In this document: positions 38,569-48,689 of the stretch, piece after piece | How positions within the stretch are numbered: position 1 is the stretch's first letter | Layout: each line of letters opens with the position of its first letter | Source: Macrostomum hystrix | Taxonomy: Eukaryota; Platyhelminthes; Macrostomidae | Assembly (NCBI GenBank): GCA_950097015.1 | Contig: CATNEN010000033.1 | Span: forward strand, 4,137,501 to 4,201,500 | Direction: 5' to 3' | Length of the DNA: 64,000 nucleotides | Position numbers and translations under genes: made by a program | Notes under the pieces: generated by a model | The model's input: only the letters and a program-made list of their open reading frames with translations | Database searches by the model: none | Told to the model about the DNA's origin: nothing

Positions 38569-39699
38569 CCCGCCTTTGCATGCACTATTAAAGGCTGAGG
38601 CTCAGTTCAACCATTTTGGGCCGTTTTTCCTCAACTAGCCTACTCATAGTAGAGCTATGCCAACGTTAAATAAATGCTACGTACATGTGCATGTAGTGAA
38701 CGGGAATTATTTGAGGACACTGTTTTTTTATCTCCAAGACATTTCATATTGTTTGATTGTTATTGATTTCTTTCTGATTCGTTATTATTACTGTTACTTT
38801 AGTTGACTGACTGACTCGGTGAAGGACCTTTGCAACGATAACTAAATGGTTATCATTGTTTATCTAAAAAACAGCTTTAGCTTCTCCGTGTGCAACTTCT
38901 TACCAATGCATCTCCAGTGCTTTAGTTTGCCGTTAATAAAGCTTTCCTGATATTTGTTTGTATCTAATTTATAATCTTCTGTTTAACATGATTTCATTTA
39001 CTGCCCATAGTTGCAAGTGAGTTGGTCCTATATTCCACTCTTTGTACATTCTCTATGCTGCCACAGCTATCTAAATTTGTATTTGAAAAATCCTTACTTT
39101 TATTTACATTCAGATTTTTATTAATGTGTACCATTCTTTTGCTACTTAATTGCTTTAGAACATTTCCGTATTTCTGCGCACTACTTCTAGTAGATTCCAT
39201 GGATTTTAATAGATTTATTTGTGTCTATTTTTTCTAACTACAGCGGTTATAATTTATTTATAAATAAAAATGCAACTTAATAATGGCCCCACACATTAAC
39301 TGCGGCTTGTTCGTGAAGAAAAACTTATAGTAAGCTTATTAGATCGTATAAACAATTCCATAGACTCTTTGCTAAGCTAACGGCTTTGACATTCATAATT
39401 GGGCAATGTTCGAAAGGGTCTCATCATTTTATTGTCTTAAAACTTGAAATATTGTACCTTTAACTTTACTTTTTAATTAATTTAACCAGACAGTTTATAA
39501 TTTATAGGCTATAGCGCAGCTTTGTTCTTTACCGCAATATTCCGATCTGCAACTCCATGTTCGGTAGTGTTTTAGTCATTTTTAGTCTGTTAATATAAAT
39601 GTTATTTGACAATATTTTTGTTATTTAACTACTGTGTTTCTTAGAGCATTCCTCGAGATCTGATCTCATCATTATCTTTTGACAATGCTTGCGTTTCTA
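38569..39699. other. 3' UTR and AT-rich intergenic sequence
   Basis: Contains two AATAAA hexamers near 38670 and 38937, and no coding signal. Confidence 0.5.
38669..38674 (+). terminator. Poly(A) signal candidate
   Basis: AATAAA 100 bp after the stop of the Ser/Ala/Pro-rich gene; a second AATAAA lies at 38935-38940. Either may be used. Confidence 0.5.
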
Positions 39700-41030
39700 G
39701 CGACTCTTTTTACTCTTATCCGCCTCCTTGTTACTCTAATCCACCTACTTATCACTCTAATCCACTTCCTTGTCACTCTAATCCACCTACTTATCACTCT
39801 AATCCACTTCCTTGTCACTCTAATCCACCTACTTATCACTCTAATCCACTTCCTTGTCACTCTAATCCACCTACTTATCACTCTAATCTACTTCCTTGTC
39901 ACTCTAATCCACCTACTTATCACTCTAATCCACTTCCTTGTCACTCTAATCCACCTACTTATCACTCTAATCCACTTCCTTGTCACTCTAATCCACCTCC
40001 TTGTTACTCTAATCCACCTCCTTGTCACTCTTATCCACGTCCTTGTCACTCTAATCCATGTCCTTTTCACTCTAATCCACCTCCTTGTCACTATAATCCA
40101 CGTCCTTGTCACTCTAATCCACGTCCTTGTCACTTTAATCCACCTGCTTGTCACTCTAATCCGCCTTGTCACTGAAATCCACCTCCTTGTCACTATAATC
40201 CACGTCCTTGTCACTCTAATCCATGTCCTTGTCACTCTAATCCACCTCCTTGTCACTCTAATCCATGTCCTTATCACTCTATTCCATGTCCTTTTCACTC
40301 AAATCCACCTCCTTGTCACTATAATCCACGTCCTTGTCACTCTAATCCACGTCCTTGTCACTCTAATCCATGTCCTTATCACTCTAATCCATGTCCTTGT
40401 CACTCAAATCCACCTCCTTGTCACTCTAATCCATGTCCTTGTCACTCTAATCCACCTCCTTGTCACTCTAATTCATGTCCTTATCACTCTATTCCATGTC
40501 CTTTTCACTCAAATCCACCTCCTTGTCACTATAATCCACGTCCTTGTCACTCTAATCCACGTCCTTGTCACTCTAATCCATGTCCTTATCACTCTAATCC
40601 ATGTCCTTGTCACTCAAATCCACCTCCTTGTCACTCTAATTCATGTCCTTATCACTCTATTCCATGTCCTTTTCACTCAAATCCACCTCCTTGTCACTAT
40701 AATCCACGTCCTTGTCACTCTAATCCACGTCCTTGTCACTCTAATCCATGTCCTTTTCACTCAAATCCACCTCCTTGTCACTCTAATCCATGTCCTTTTC
40801 ACTCAAATCCACCTCCTTGTCACTCTAATCCATGTCCTTGTCACTCAAATCCACCTCCTTGTCACTCTATTCCATGTCCTTTTCACTCAAATCCACCTCC
40901 TTGTCACTCTAATCCATGTCCTTTTCACTCAAATCCACCTCCTTGTCACTCTAATCCATGTCCTTTTCATTATTATCCATGTCCTTGTCACTCTTATCCA
41001 TTTCCTTGTCACTCTAATCCATGTCCTAAT
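39700..41030. repeat. Tandem array, 21-bp unit, ~63 copies
   Basis: The unit includes cactctaatccacctccttg plus t. Variants (tacttat, cacttcc, catgtcc, ttttcac) occur in repeated blocks, for example about 40195-40385 and 40440-40620. On the plus strand it encodes TLIHLLV repeats in a frame that opens at ATG 39685 and ends at 41112 (475 aa, very hydrophobic). Confidence 0.96.
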
Positions 41031-41665
41031 CTGCAATATTCAGCAGCAACACTTCAATGGTCTGGGTGTTTTTTGTCATTTTTACAGCAATGTCTGGATT
41101 TCAATACTTTGATTTGATATCCATTTGATTATAATTTGTGTTTGTCTCCGAGAAACACAGCATAAAACATAATAATTCTTTCTCATTTATAGTACTTTTA
41201 GCAATAGCAAATTGGCTGTCCGCTGTTCGTTTCTCAGAAAGAATTCCAAAATCCGAACCCTGGCTACTTTCACACTCGCCTTAAACAGGTGTAGAAATTT
41301 ACTTATTAAATATGTTCACTTTTCTGTCTACTTATTTTTGTAACTGGAACAAAAATTACGCCTTGAAAACTGCCAGACTGTGCAACTTTGCACTGTAAAT
41401 GCTGTACTACGCTAACTAATCAGTTGCCTTGAATAGCGCTTTATTCACTTCTGTGGAACTCTCTGTCAGCGCTACCTATTTACCGAAAACACCAAATATG
41501 ACTGAAATATTATTCTCTCATCTGACAGAGACATTTAATTTTGTGTCATCTATATTAAAGCAACGGTACTTTTTGTCCACCACAATGCTTTTAGTTGTCC
41601 TCATTGTTTCTTTCTGAATAAAAGTACTTCAGGGTGTTGATCTGGAGCTAGACAGGTAGACAGGA
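41031..41665. other. Unique AT-rich spacer, nothing recognised
   Basis: A 62-codon frame at 41429-41617 has no similarity. Confidence 0.4.
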
Positions 41666-42270
41666 CAGGTAGTCAGCTGACCCACAGTCACTCAGTCACA
41701 GGTAGTCAGCTGACCCACACTCAGTTACAGGTAGTCAGCTGACCCACAGTCACTCAGCTACAGGTAGTCAGCTGACCCACAGTCACTCAGTCACACATAG
41801 TCAGCTGACCCACACTCAGTTACAGGTAGTCAGCTGACCCACAGTCACTCAGCTACAGGTAGTCAGCTGACCCACAGTCACTCAGTCACAGGTAGTCAGC
41901 TGACCCACACTCAGTTACAGGTAGTCAGCTGACCCACAGTCACTCAGCTACAGGTAGTCAGCTGACCCACAGTCACTCAGTTACAGGTAGTCAGCTGATC
42001 CACAGTCACTCAGTCACAGGTAGTCAGCTGACTCACACTCAGTTACAGGTAGTCAGCTGACCCACAGTCACTCAGTCACAGGTAGTCAGCTGACCCACAG
42101 TCACTCAGCTACAGGTAGTCAGCTGACCCACAGTCACTCAGTTACAGGTAGTCAGCTGACCCACACTCAGTTACAGGTAGTCAGCTGACCCACAGTCACT
42201 CAGTTACAGGTAGTCAGCTGACCCACAGTCACTCAGTTACAGGTAGTCAGCTGACCCACAGTCAGTCAGG
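41666..42270. repeat. Tandem array, 33/29-bp units, ~19 copies
   Basis: The unit contains caggtagtcagctgacccac, then agtcactcagtta (or actcagtta in the short form). Long and short forms alternate in a regular pattern. It ends about 90 bp before the coiled-coil gene's ATG. Confidence 0.95.
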
Positions 42271-42329
42271 TGCAGATAGGCAGGCTCAGTGTAGCAAGGT
42301 TAACATCTGGTCATAAGCGCATTGTGACA

Positions 42330-42395
42330 ATGTCCTCAAACGAACTGCAGAGAGCGAAGCCATGGACCCGAATCATCACCTTGAGGAGAGCCTGA
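42330..42395 (+). promoter_or_regulatory. Upstream ORF overlapping the coiled-coil start
   Basis: ATG 32 bp before the main start opens a 21-codon frame in another phase and stops at 42395, inside the main CDS. If it is on the mature transcript it would reduce initiation at 42362 by leaky scanning. It is absent from the transcript if a 5' splice acceptor lies downstream of it. Confidence 0.4.
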
Positions 42396-42844
42396 TCAGC
42401 ACCATTGGCGGCCTGGGCGCTGAGCTGGACAAGCTGCAGCGCAACCTGGACACCGAGCTCAAGTTCATCTCCGCCCTGGAGCAGAAGCTGGACCAGGCTA
42501 GGTCGCGCGCTGCCACGGCTCGTGGTCAGGCCGACCTGCTAGAAGAAGCCGTCAGGAAGGCCGACGTTGAAATGACCCGTCTGGAGCGGGCCACTGAGCT
42601 GGCGATTCGCTCCACGGAGATCGGCAAGCGACACGCCGGCCAGGTGACCGAGCGACTGCGGCTGCAGCGAGAGCTCTGCGAGGAGCAGCGGAAGCAGCTT
42701 GGCGAGCGGGTCATCCGGCTGGAGGCCCTGGCCGCTGAACGGTTGAAGGCTATCGACAATGCCCCCGTGCCCGCGGCCGCTGACAAGCCCAACATGACCG
42801 ATTTTATCAAGATGGCCGTGGAAAAACGCATTCTCGAACTTTGA
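42362..42844 (+). CDS. Small coiled-coil protein, unrecognised
   Basis: Intact 160-aa frame with GC-rich coding composition, unlike the AT-rich flanks. Residues about 15-130 have continuous heptad-like spacing of Leu/Ile with charged residues (ISALEQKLDQARSRA, LEEAVRKADVEMTRLERA), so a long helical coiled coil is likely. After an Ala/Pro linker the tail ends NMTDFIKMAVEKRILEL, which looks conserved rather than random. No signal peptide or membrane segment. The ATG context (AAGCCATGG) is strong. An upstream ATG at 42330 opens a 21-codon frame that overlaps this start. I cannot assign a family. The gene sits between a 33-mer array upstream and a 22-mer array downstream. Confidence 0.75.
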   Translation: MDPNHHLEESLISTIGGLGAELDKLQRNLDTELKFISALEQKLDQARSRAATARGQADLLEEAVRKADVEMTRLERATELAIRSTEIGKRHAGQVTERLRLQRELCEEQRKQLGERVIRLEALAAERLKAIDNAPVPAAADKPNMTDFIKMAVEKRILEL

Positions 42845-43015
42845 TTTGGATAATCGCTTTCTTGGGATTATTTGAGATTAAAGACTGCAGTTTTGCTTCC
42901 CACTCTTGGTCCTGCTTTTGCAGCATTCGTTTTTTTACAGTTTTTTCTTTCCTGACGCTTCTACAGCGACAAGAATTTAACACCAAAACCAAAAAATAGC
43001 CTATTTTTAATCCTG

Positions 43016-43021
43016 AATAAA
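43016..43021 (+). terminator. Poly(A) signal of coiled-coil gene
   Basis: AATAAA 172 bp after the stop codon, immediately before the 22-mer array. An ATTAAA also lies near 42880. Confidence 0.55.
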
Positions 43022-43036
43022 AGCATTTTTAATGCT

Positions 43037-43750
43037 AATCTGTGGGATTTCAAATCCTAGTCTCTGGGATTTCAAATCCTAGTCTCTGGGATTTCAAATC
43101 CTAGTCTGTGGGATTTCAAATCCTAGTCTGTGGGATTTCAAATCCTAGTCTGTGGGATTTCAAATCCTAGTCTGTGGGATTTCAAATCCTAGTCTGTGGG
43201 ATTTCAAATCCTAGTCTGAGGGATTTCAAATCCTAGTCTGTGGGATTTCTGATCCTTGTCTCTGGGATTTCAAATCCTAGTCTGTGGGATTTCAAATCCT
43301 AGTCTCTGGGATTTCTGATCCATGTCTCTGGGATTTCAAATCCTAGTCTGTGGGATTTCAAATCCTAGTCTGTGGGATTTCAAATCCTAGTCTATGGGAT
43401 TTCAAATCCTAGTCTGTGGGATTTGAAATCCTATTCTCTGGGATTTCAAATCCTAGTCTATGGGATTTCTGATCCTTGTCTCTGGGATTTCGAATCCTAG
43501 TCTCTGGGATTTCTGATCCATGTCTCTGGGATTTCAAATCCTAGTCTGTGGGATTTCAAATCCTAGTCTGTGGGATTTCAAATCCTAGTCTGTGGGATTT
43601 CAAATCCTAGTCTGTGGGATTTCTGATCCATGTCTCTGGGATTTTAAATCCTAGTCTGTGGGATTTCAAATCCTAGTCTGTGGGATTTCAAATCCTAGTC
43701 TGTGGGATTTCAAATCCTAGTCTGTGGGATTTTAAATCCTAGTCTATGGG
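43037..43750. repeat. Tandem array, 22-bp unit, ~32 copies, with palindromic core
   Basis: The unit is tctgtgggatttcaaatcct plus ag. GGATTTCAAATCC is a perfect inverted repeat around one base. Variants (tctgatcc) break the palindrome in a minority of copies. Confidence 0.97.
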
Positions 43751-44274
43751 ATTTTAAATTCGAATCAGTGAGACTTCAATGCGTATCATAGTTGTGCCCT
43801 GAAATACTAATACTTTTGCTGATTGTTTTAAAAGTCTCAAGAATTTGCATTTTTTGCAAAAATGCGCAGTTTTGAGGATCAAAATCCAACTTTATACTCG
43901 GATGTAGAATGCAATAGTCTCAAAATCGTTTGGTCCTCTACAGTTTTAAAAAAAAATTATAAGCAGTTTTGTTACCTGTGTTCTATTGCATTTGTTCAGT
44001 TTGCTCAGCTCAAAGTGTTTTATCAGTTTTTCCTGTTAGTTTTTCATTGAAAACCTGCTTAATAAAACGTGTCTTCTTCCGTAATGGCGAACTTGTTAAT
44101 TTTTGTCTGCCGTTTTTTCATTTTTTATTGAAAATTTCTGAATCTTTTTAGCAGTTAGTGGAACACAAGTTCTCAGACACTTATACTCTTAGTAGTAATA
44201 TTTGCGCACTGGCCCGTTACATTCCAGCCCGACCGCATTTGGGTCACACTGAACCGGCCGTCGGCGAGTGGAAC
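43751..44274. other. Upstream region of ABHD18
   Basis: AT-rich, ending with a probable acceptor (tttttagcag) near 44153 for the 5' UTR of ABHD18. Confidence 0.45.
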
Positions 44275-47200
44275 ATGGCCGTCAGAGGTGTCGACACATT
44301 CTATCGGACAGCATTGATGCGGCCTTTCATACCGAAGATCTTTGCTAATGGCCTTGGCAATCCTAAATTGCTTGAGAGGTTAGCAGCAACGATAAAAATG
44401 AACGGTTTTTTAATCGGCTTTCAAACCATTTTCCTTTGTAGCAGATTTCACAACTCTCCGTCTTTATTTCAGTCTGATTTCCGACTTTCAATATCTTCGC
44501 GATCCGGACTTTGTTCGCAACTTTTTCACTGGGCGATTCGGCAGAGAACATCAGATTCACACTCAACTGGCCGAGGTGAGCCTGCTTAAAATTCTATTTT
44601 ACACACCTGCAGACACCCAAACCTGAACCTGGAACACCCACCCTCAGATGTAGAACACCCAAATCAGAACAAAGAGCACAAATCAGAACATAGAACACCC
44701 ACCCTCAGATGTAGAACACCCACACTCAGATGTAGAACACCCACACTCAGATGTAGAACACCCACACTCTAATGTAGAACACCCACCCTCAGATGTAGAA
44801 CACCCACCCTCAGATGTAGAACACCCACCCTCAGATGTAGAACACCCACACTCAGATGTAGAACACCCACACTCTAATGTAGAACACCCACACTCAGATG
44901 TAGAACACCCACACTCAGATGTAGAACACCCACACTCTAATGTAGAACACCCACACTCAGATGTAGAACACCCACACTCAGATGTAGAACTCCCACCCTC
45001 AGATGTAGAACACCCACCCTCAGATGTAGAACACCCACCCTCAGATGTAGAACACCCACCCTCAGATGTAGAACACCCACCCTCAGATGTAGAACACCCA
45101 CCCTCAGATGTAGAACACCCACCCTCAGATGTAGAACACCCACACTCTAATGTAGAACACCCACACTCAGATGTAGAACACCCACACTCAGATGTAGAAC
45201 ACCCACACTCTAATGTAGAACACCCACACTCAGATGTAGAACACCCACACTCAGATGTAGAACTCCCACCCTCAGATGTAGAACACCCACCCTCAGATGT
45301 AGAACACCCACACTCAGATGTAGAACACCCACACTCAGATGTAGAACACCCACACTCAGATGTAGAACACCCACACTCAGATGTAGAACACCCACACTCA
45401 GATGTAGAACACCCACACTCTAATGTAGAACACCCACACTCAGATGTAGAACACCCACACTCAGATGTAGAACACCCACACTCAGATGTAGAACACCCAC
45501 ACTCAGATGTAGAACACCCACACTCAGATGTAGAACACCCACCCTCAGATGTAGAACACCCACACTCAGATGTAGAACACCCACACTCAGATGTAGAACA
45601 CCCACACTCAGATGTAGAACACCCACCCTCAGATGTAGAACACCCACACTCAGATGTAGAACACCCACACTCAGATGTAGAACACCCACACTCAGATGTA
45701 GAACACCCACACTCAGATGTAGAACACCCACACTCAGATGTAGAACACCCACACTCAGTTGTAGAACACCCACACTCAGATGTAGAACACCCACCCTCAG
45801 ATGTAGAACACACATTGAACCACTGACTCAATCATTCCGCAGAAGCCAGTGAGAAAGGGCAAGCAGTTTCACGTGTTTGAGTTCAAAGGCAGCTTCCAGT
45901 CGCCGTTTAACGAGCTGTTGCATAACTGCATGCCGGCGGTGACCAGGACTGCGCAGTGAGTTATCATGCAGCACGAATCGCTTGACTTGACTAAGAAACA
46001 AAGCTGTTGTTTTCTGAACACTTTTTACAACCGAGTGAGACCGCTTAGCTTAGTCGTGACAGATACCAGCCAGCTCAGATTTAGATTATATCCTATGTCA
46101 GATCGATTTGTTAGATATCAGGTCTGTCATATGCCATCTCAGTTCATGTTAGATGCCAGGTCAAATGTCACATCAGATATCATCACATAAAATGTCTGGT
46201 CAGATCAGATGCCGTGTCAGATGGCAGGTCAGATAACATGTCAGATGTCAGTTCAGATGTCAGGTCACATGTCAGGTCAGATGTCAGGTCAGCAATTCCG
46301 GTCCTCCCACTCCCACGCTGCCCGCAGCTTCACAATGCTGGTGCCACAAGACGCAGCAGCCGGTCGACCTCCGCCGTCGCTGGAGCACAGGTCCTCTGTG
46401 CCCAGCTGCCCAATGGTGCTGCACCTGGCCGGCACCGGGGACTACAGCGTGTACCTGCAGAGGGAGCACGCGCTGCGCCTCGCCGACCTCGGCGTTGGCA
46501 GCCTGCTCCTCGTGAATCCGTTCTACTCGCCTCGTCGACCACCAATGCAAAAGAGCTCCTCCCTGCTGCACCTGTCCGACCTGTTCGTCATGGGTGGCGC
46601 CCTCATCCTGGAGTGCTGGCTGCTGCTGCGCTGGCTCGAGTCGCGAGGCTTCGGCCCGCTATCCCTGCACGGCGTCTCGATGGGCGGCTACATGGCCTCC
46701 CTGGCTGCCAGCGTGCACAACCGGCCCCTGGCCCTGGTGCCCTGCCTGTCCTGGACCTCCAGCAGTCCGTGCTATGTGCGCGGCGTGCTGTCCAACTCCA
46801 TGGCCTGGGAGACTATTCAACGGCAGCTGGCCAGCGAGACCGCCCTGCGCGAGCGAGTCTGGCCGCTGATCCGCGATGCGTCTTGTCCGGCCCGCTGCAT
46901 GGTGGCTGACAACTTCCCCGACCCGCTGCGCAACAGCAGGGAGGCCTCTGCGGTGTGTCTCGGCCATTCATACACCCACCCTGCCATTCATTCACCCACC
47001 CTGCCATTCATTCACCCACCCTGCCATTCATTCACCCACCCTGCCATTCATTCACCCACCCTGCCATTCATTCACCCACCCTGCCATTCATTCACCCACC
47101 CTGCCATTCATTCACCCACCCTGTCATTTATTCACCCACTCTGCCATTCCTTCACTTTGCTAATTGAGTGACTAATTGACTCTGCTAACCGAGCAGGCCG

Positions 47201-47751
47201 AGGCCGAGCAGGCAGCCGAGTCCGGCACCGAGACCCAGCTGCAGTCCGTCTACAATCGCTTCTACCAGACGGTGGCGGACTTCGGCGTCGGCCTTTTCGC
47301 GTCCACCGGCCGTCTCGTCGACACCTGGAAGCCCAACGCGTGGCTTTCGGCTAAACGCCAGACTCAGATCGCCGACGCCATGGAGACGGAGCACCGGCAG
47401 CAGCGGCAGCAGCCGAGCACGGATCGGAAGCTGACGGTGGACGAACAGGAGGCCCGCGAATTTGTCACCTGCCTGCTGGACTATTTCACCCACCTGGGCA
47501 ACTACGAGCCCCCAGTGGGCCCAGTGTACTCCCTGCAGGCTCTGGATGACGCGTACATTCCCAGGGACGGAGTTTATCCCCTGACGGAGCTCTGGCCCGG
47601 CATTCAGTGTCGAGTGGTCAAAGGCGGTCACGTGACTACTATATTTAGAAACTGCTACTGGAGCGGCAAGCCGCACGATCTCAGGGACATTGTGCTCACC
47701 TCGGTGGGGCTTAGTCCCGACACTAGTGTCTCTCATTCAGCTATGCCTTAG
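44275..47751 (+). CDS. ABHD18: ABHD18 homologue (alpha/beta hydrolase), five exons
   Basis: Exons 44275-44378, 44473-44575, 45843-45955, 46328-46952 and 47197-47751 join in frame to give 499 aa. Diagnostic blocks of ABHD18 (formerly C4orf29) appear in order: an N-terminal DTFYRTALMRPFIPK block, FKGSFQSPF, HLAGTGDYS, SDLFVMGGALILE, the nucleophile elbow GVSMGG (Ser near residue 224), LVPCLSW, DDAYIPRDGV (acid near 433) and KGGHVTT (His near 460). Ser, Asp and His of the triad are all present, so it should be catalytically competent; the substrate is not known to me. The middle (residues about 316-400) is a variable, Gln-rich linker, as in the family. The human protein is shorter, about 410 aa. 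Introns 2 and 4 are almost pure tandem arrays. The ATG at 44275 was chosen because it matches the family N-terminus. Confidence 0.9.
44697..45813. repeat. Tandem array, 21-bp unit, ~53 copies, fills ABHD18 intron 2
   Basis: The unit includes acactcagatgtagaacacc plus c, with ac/cc and cag/taa variants; degenerate copies start near 44612. On the minus strand it encodes GCSTSEC repeats (382 codons), beginning at TTG, so it is not a gene. It occupies about 90% of the intron. Confidence 0.97.
46125..46300. repeat. Degenerate short repeat in ABHD18 intron 3
   Basis: Irregular copies of cagatgtcaggt with 10-13-bp spacing run up to about 30 bp before the exon 4 acceptor. Confidence 0.75.
46964..47152. 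repeat. Tandem array, 20-bp unit, ~9 copies, fills ABHD18 intron 4
   Basis: The unit ccattcattcacccaccctg begins 12 bp after the donor and makes up most of the 244-bp intron. Confidence 0.96.
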
Positions 47752-48215
47752 CCTTTAATTAGTCCACACTTCAACGGGCGGGCTGGCTGGCTGGCGTTGT
47801 GCTCATTTATCAACCAAGCTTTGTTTACAAAAGCCGTGCCATAAACACTATTTGCCGAGTCGAGTAGTATAATGCGTACATTATTTTTACTTACACCTAC
47901 CAACCAGCCCGTGTCGTGTACGTATTGTTAGTATGGATTTCATTTTAACTGTCCCAAACTCCGTGGTGCAATTGTGCACTTGAGCACTAGAGTGAGTTTG
48001 TCATAGAATTCCATTTTGACGAGTGTGCGGTCTGCACAGCGTTAATTCAGTCAAGCGGTGCCTGATAAGTTTCTTCCGGTGAGCAGTGCTTTTTTGTTAG
48101 CTTGCTCAATTATTAACTTTGCAACTCGTAGTTCGATTCTAACTCTTATTGTTTTACACAATGCTTACCTAAGCTGACCTAAGCAATACAAGTATAAGGA
48201 TTTGGTTGACGCATA

Positions 48216-48221
48216 AATAAA
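48216..48221 (+). terminator. Poly(A) signal candidate, ABHD18
   Basis: AATAAA 465 bp after the ABHD18 stop; the nearest canonical hexamer in the same orientation. The convergent PRADC1 gene ends at 48690 on the other strand. Confidence 0.45.
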
Positions 48222-48566
48222 TAACGCAGCATTAAAAGCAGCAGTTACTGCCTGACAACCCGCAAGCCAATTAAAATGAAAACTCGATAATGTTATTCTT
48301 TAAGACGCTGCAAGTATCTATTTTGGTTTAATTTTTAATCGGTTACAAAAATTGGCAAAATCCGCAAAAATTGAATAGAAAAAAACTAGTCAAAGAAGAA
48401 AAATTAGTAAACAAAGCAATCACTGCACACACTCATCATCACCCGTCAGAAGGCAGAATGAGCAATTAAAGCAATCAAAAAATCTATACATGTCTCGCCT
48501 GGGACTAGACTGCACTGACATAATGACGATTTGGTGAGGGGGAAGACCAGCAAACCAAGGCTGAGA

Positions 48567-48572
48567 AATTTA
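48567..48572 (-). terminator. Variant poly(A) signal candidate, PRADC1
   Basis: ATTAAA on the minus strand about 120 bp past the PRADC1 stop (tttaat on the given strand). No canonical AATAAA is seen closer. Confidence 0.3.
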
Positions 48573-48689
48573 ATCAAATAAATCACACAATTACACAGAC
48601 GAATAAAATCAGAGAACATTATAGTACTTGGTAACAAGAGAGCTGGGGGCCGGCAGGTTTGGCACAGTTGGTTGGCGAGACAAGAGTTC

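Larger units (their letters stand above)
47752..48689. other. Convergent intergenic region, ABHD18 / PRADC1 3' ends
   Basis: AT-rich; holds poly(A) signals for both genes, nothing else recognised. Confidence 0.5.

Noticed and set aside
44683-45831. Minus-strand 382-codon Cys/Ser-rich frame (GCSTSEC repeats)
   Set aside because: Lies wholly within ABHD18 intron 2, starts at TTG, and is the antisense of a 21-bp array.
46284-47007. Minus-strand ORFs opposite ABHD18 exon 4
   Set aside because: Antisense shadows of a GC-rich conserved exon.
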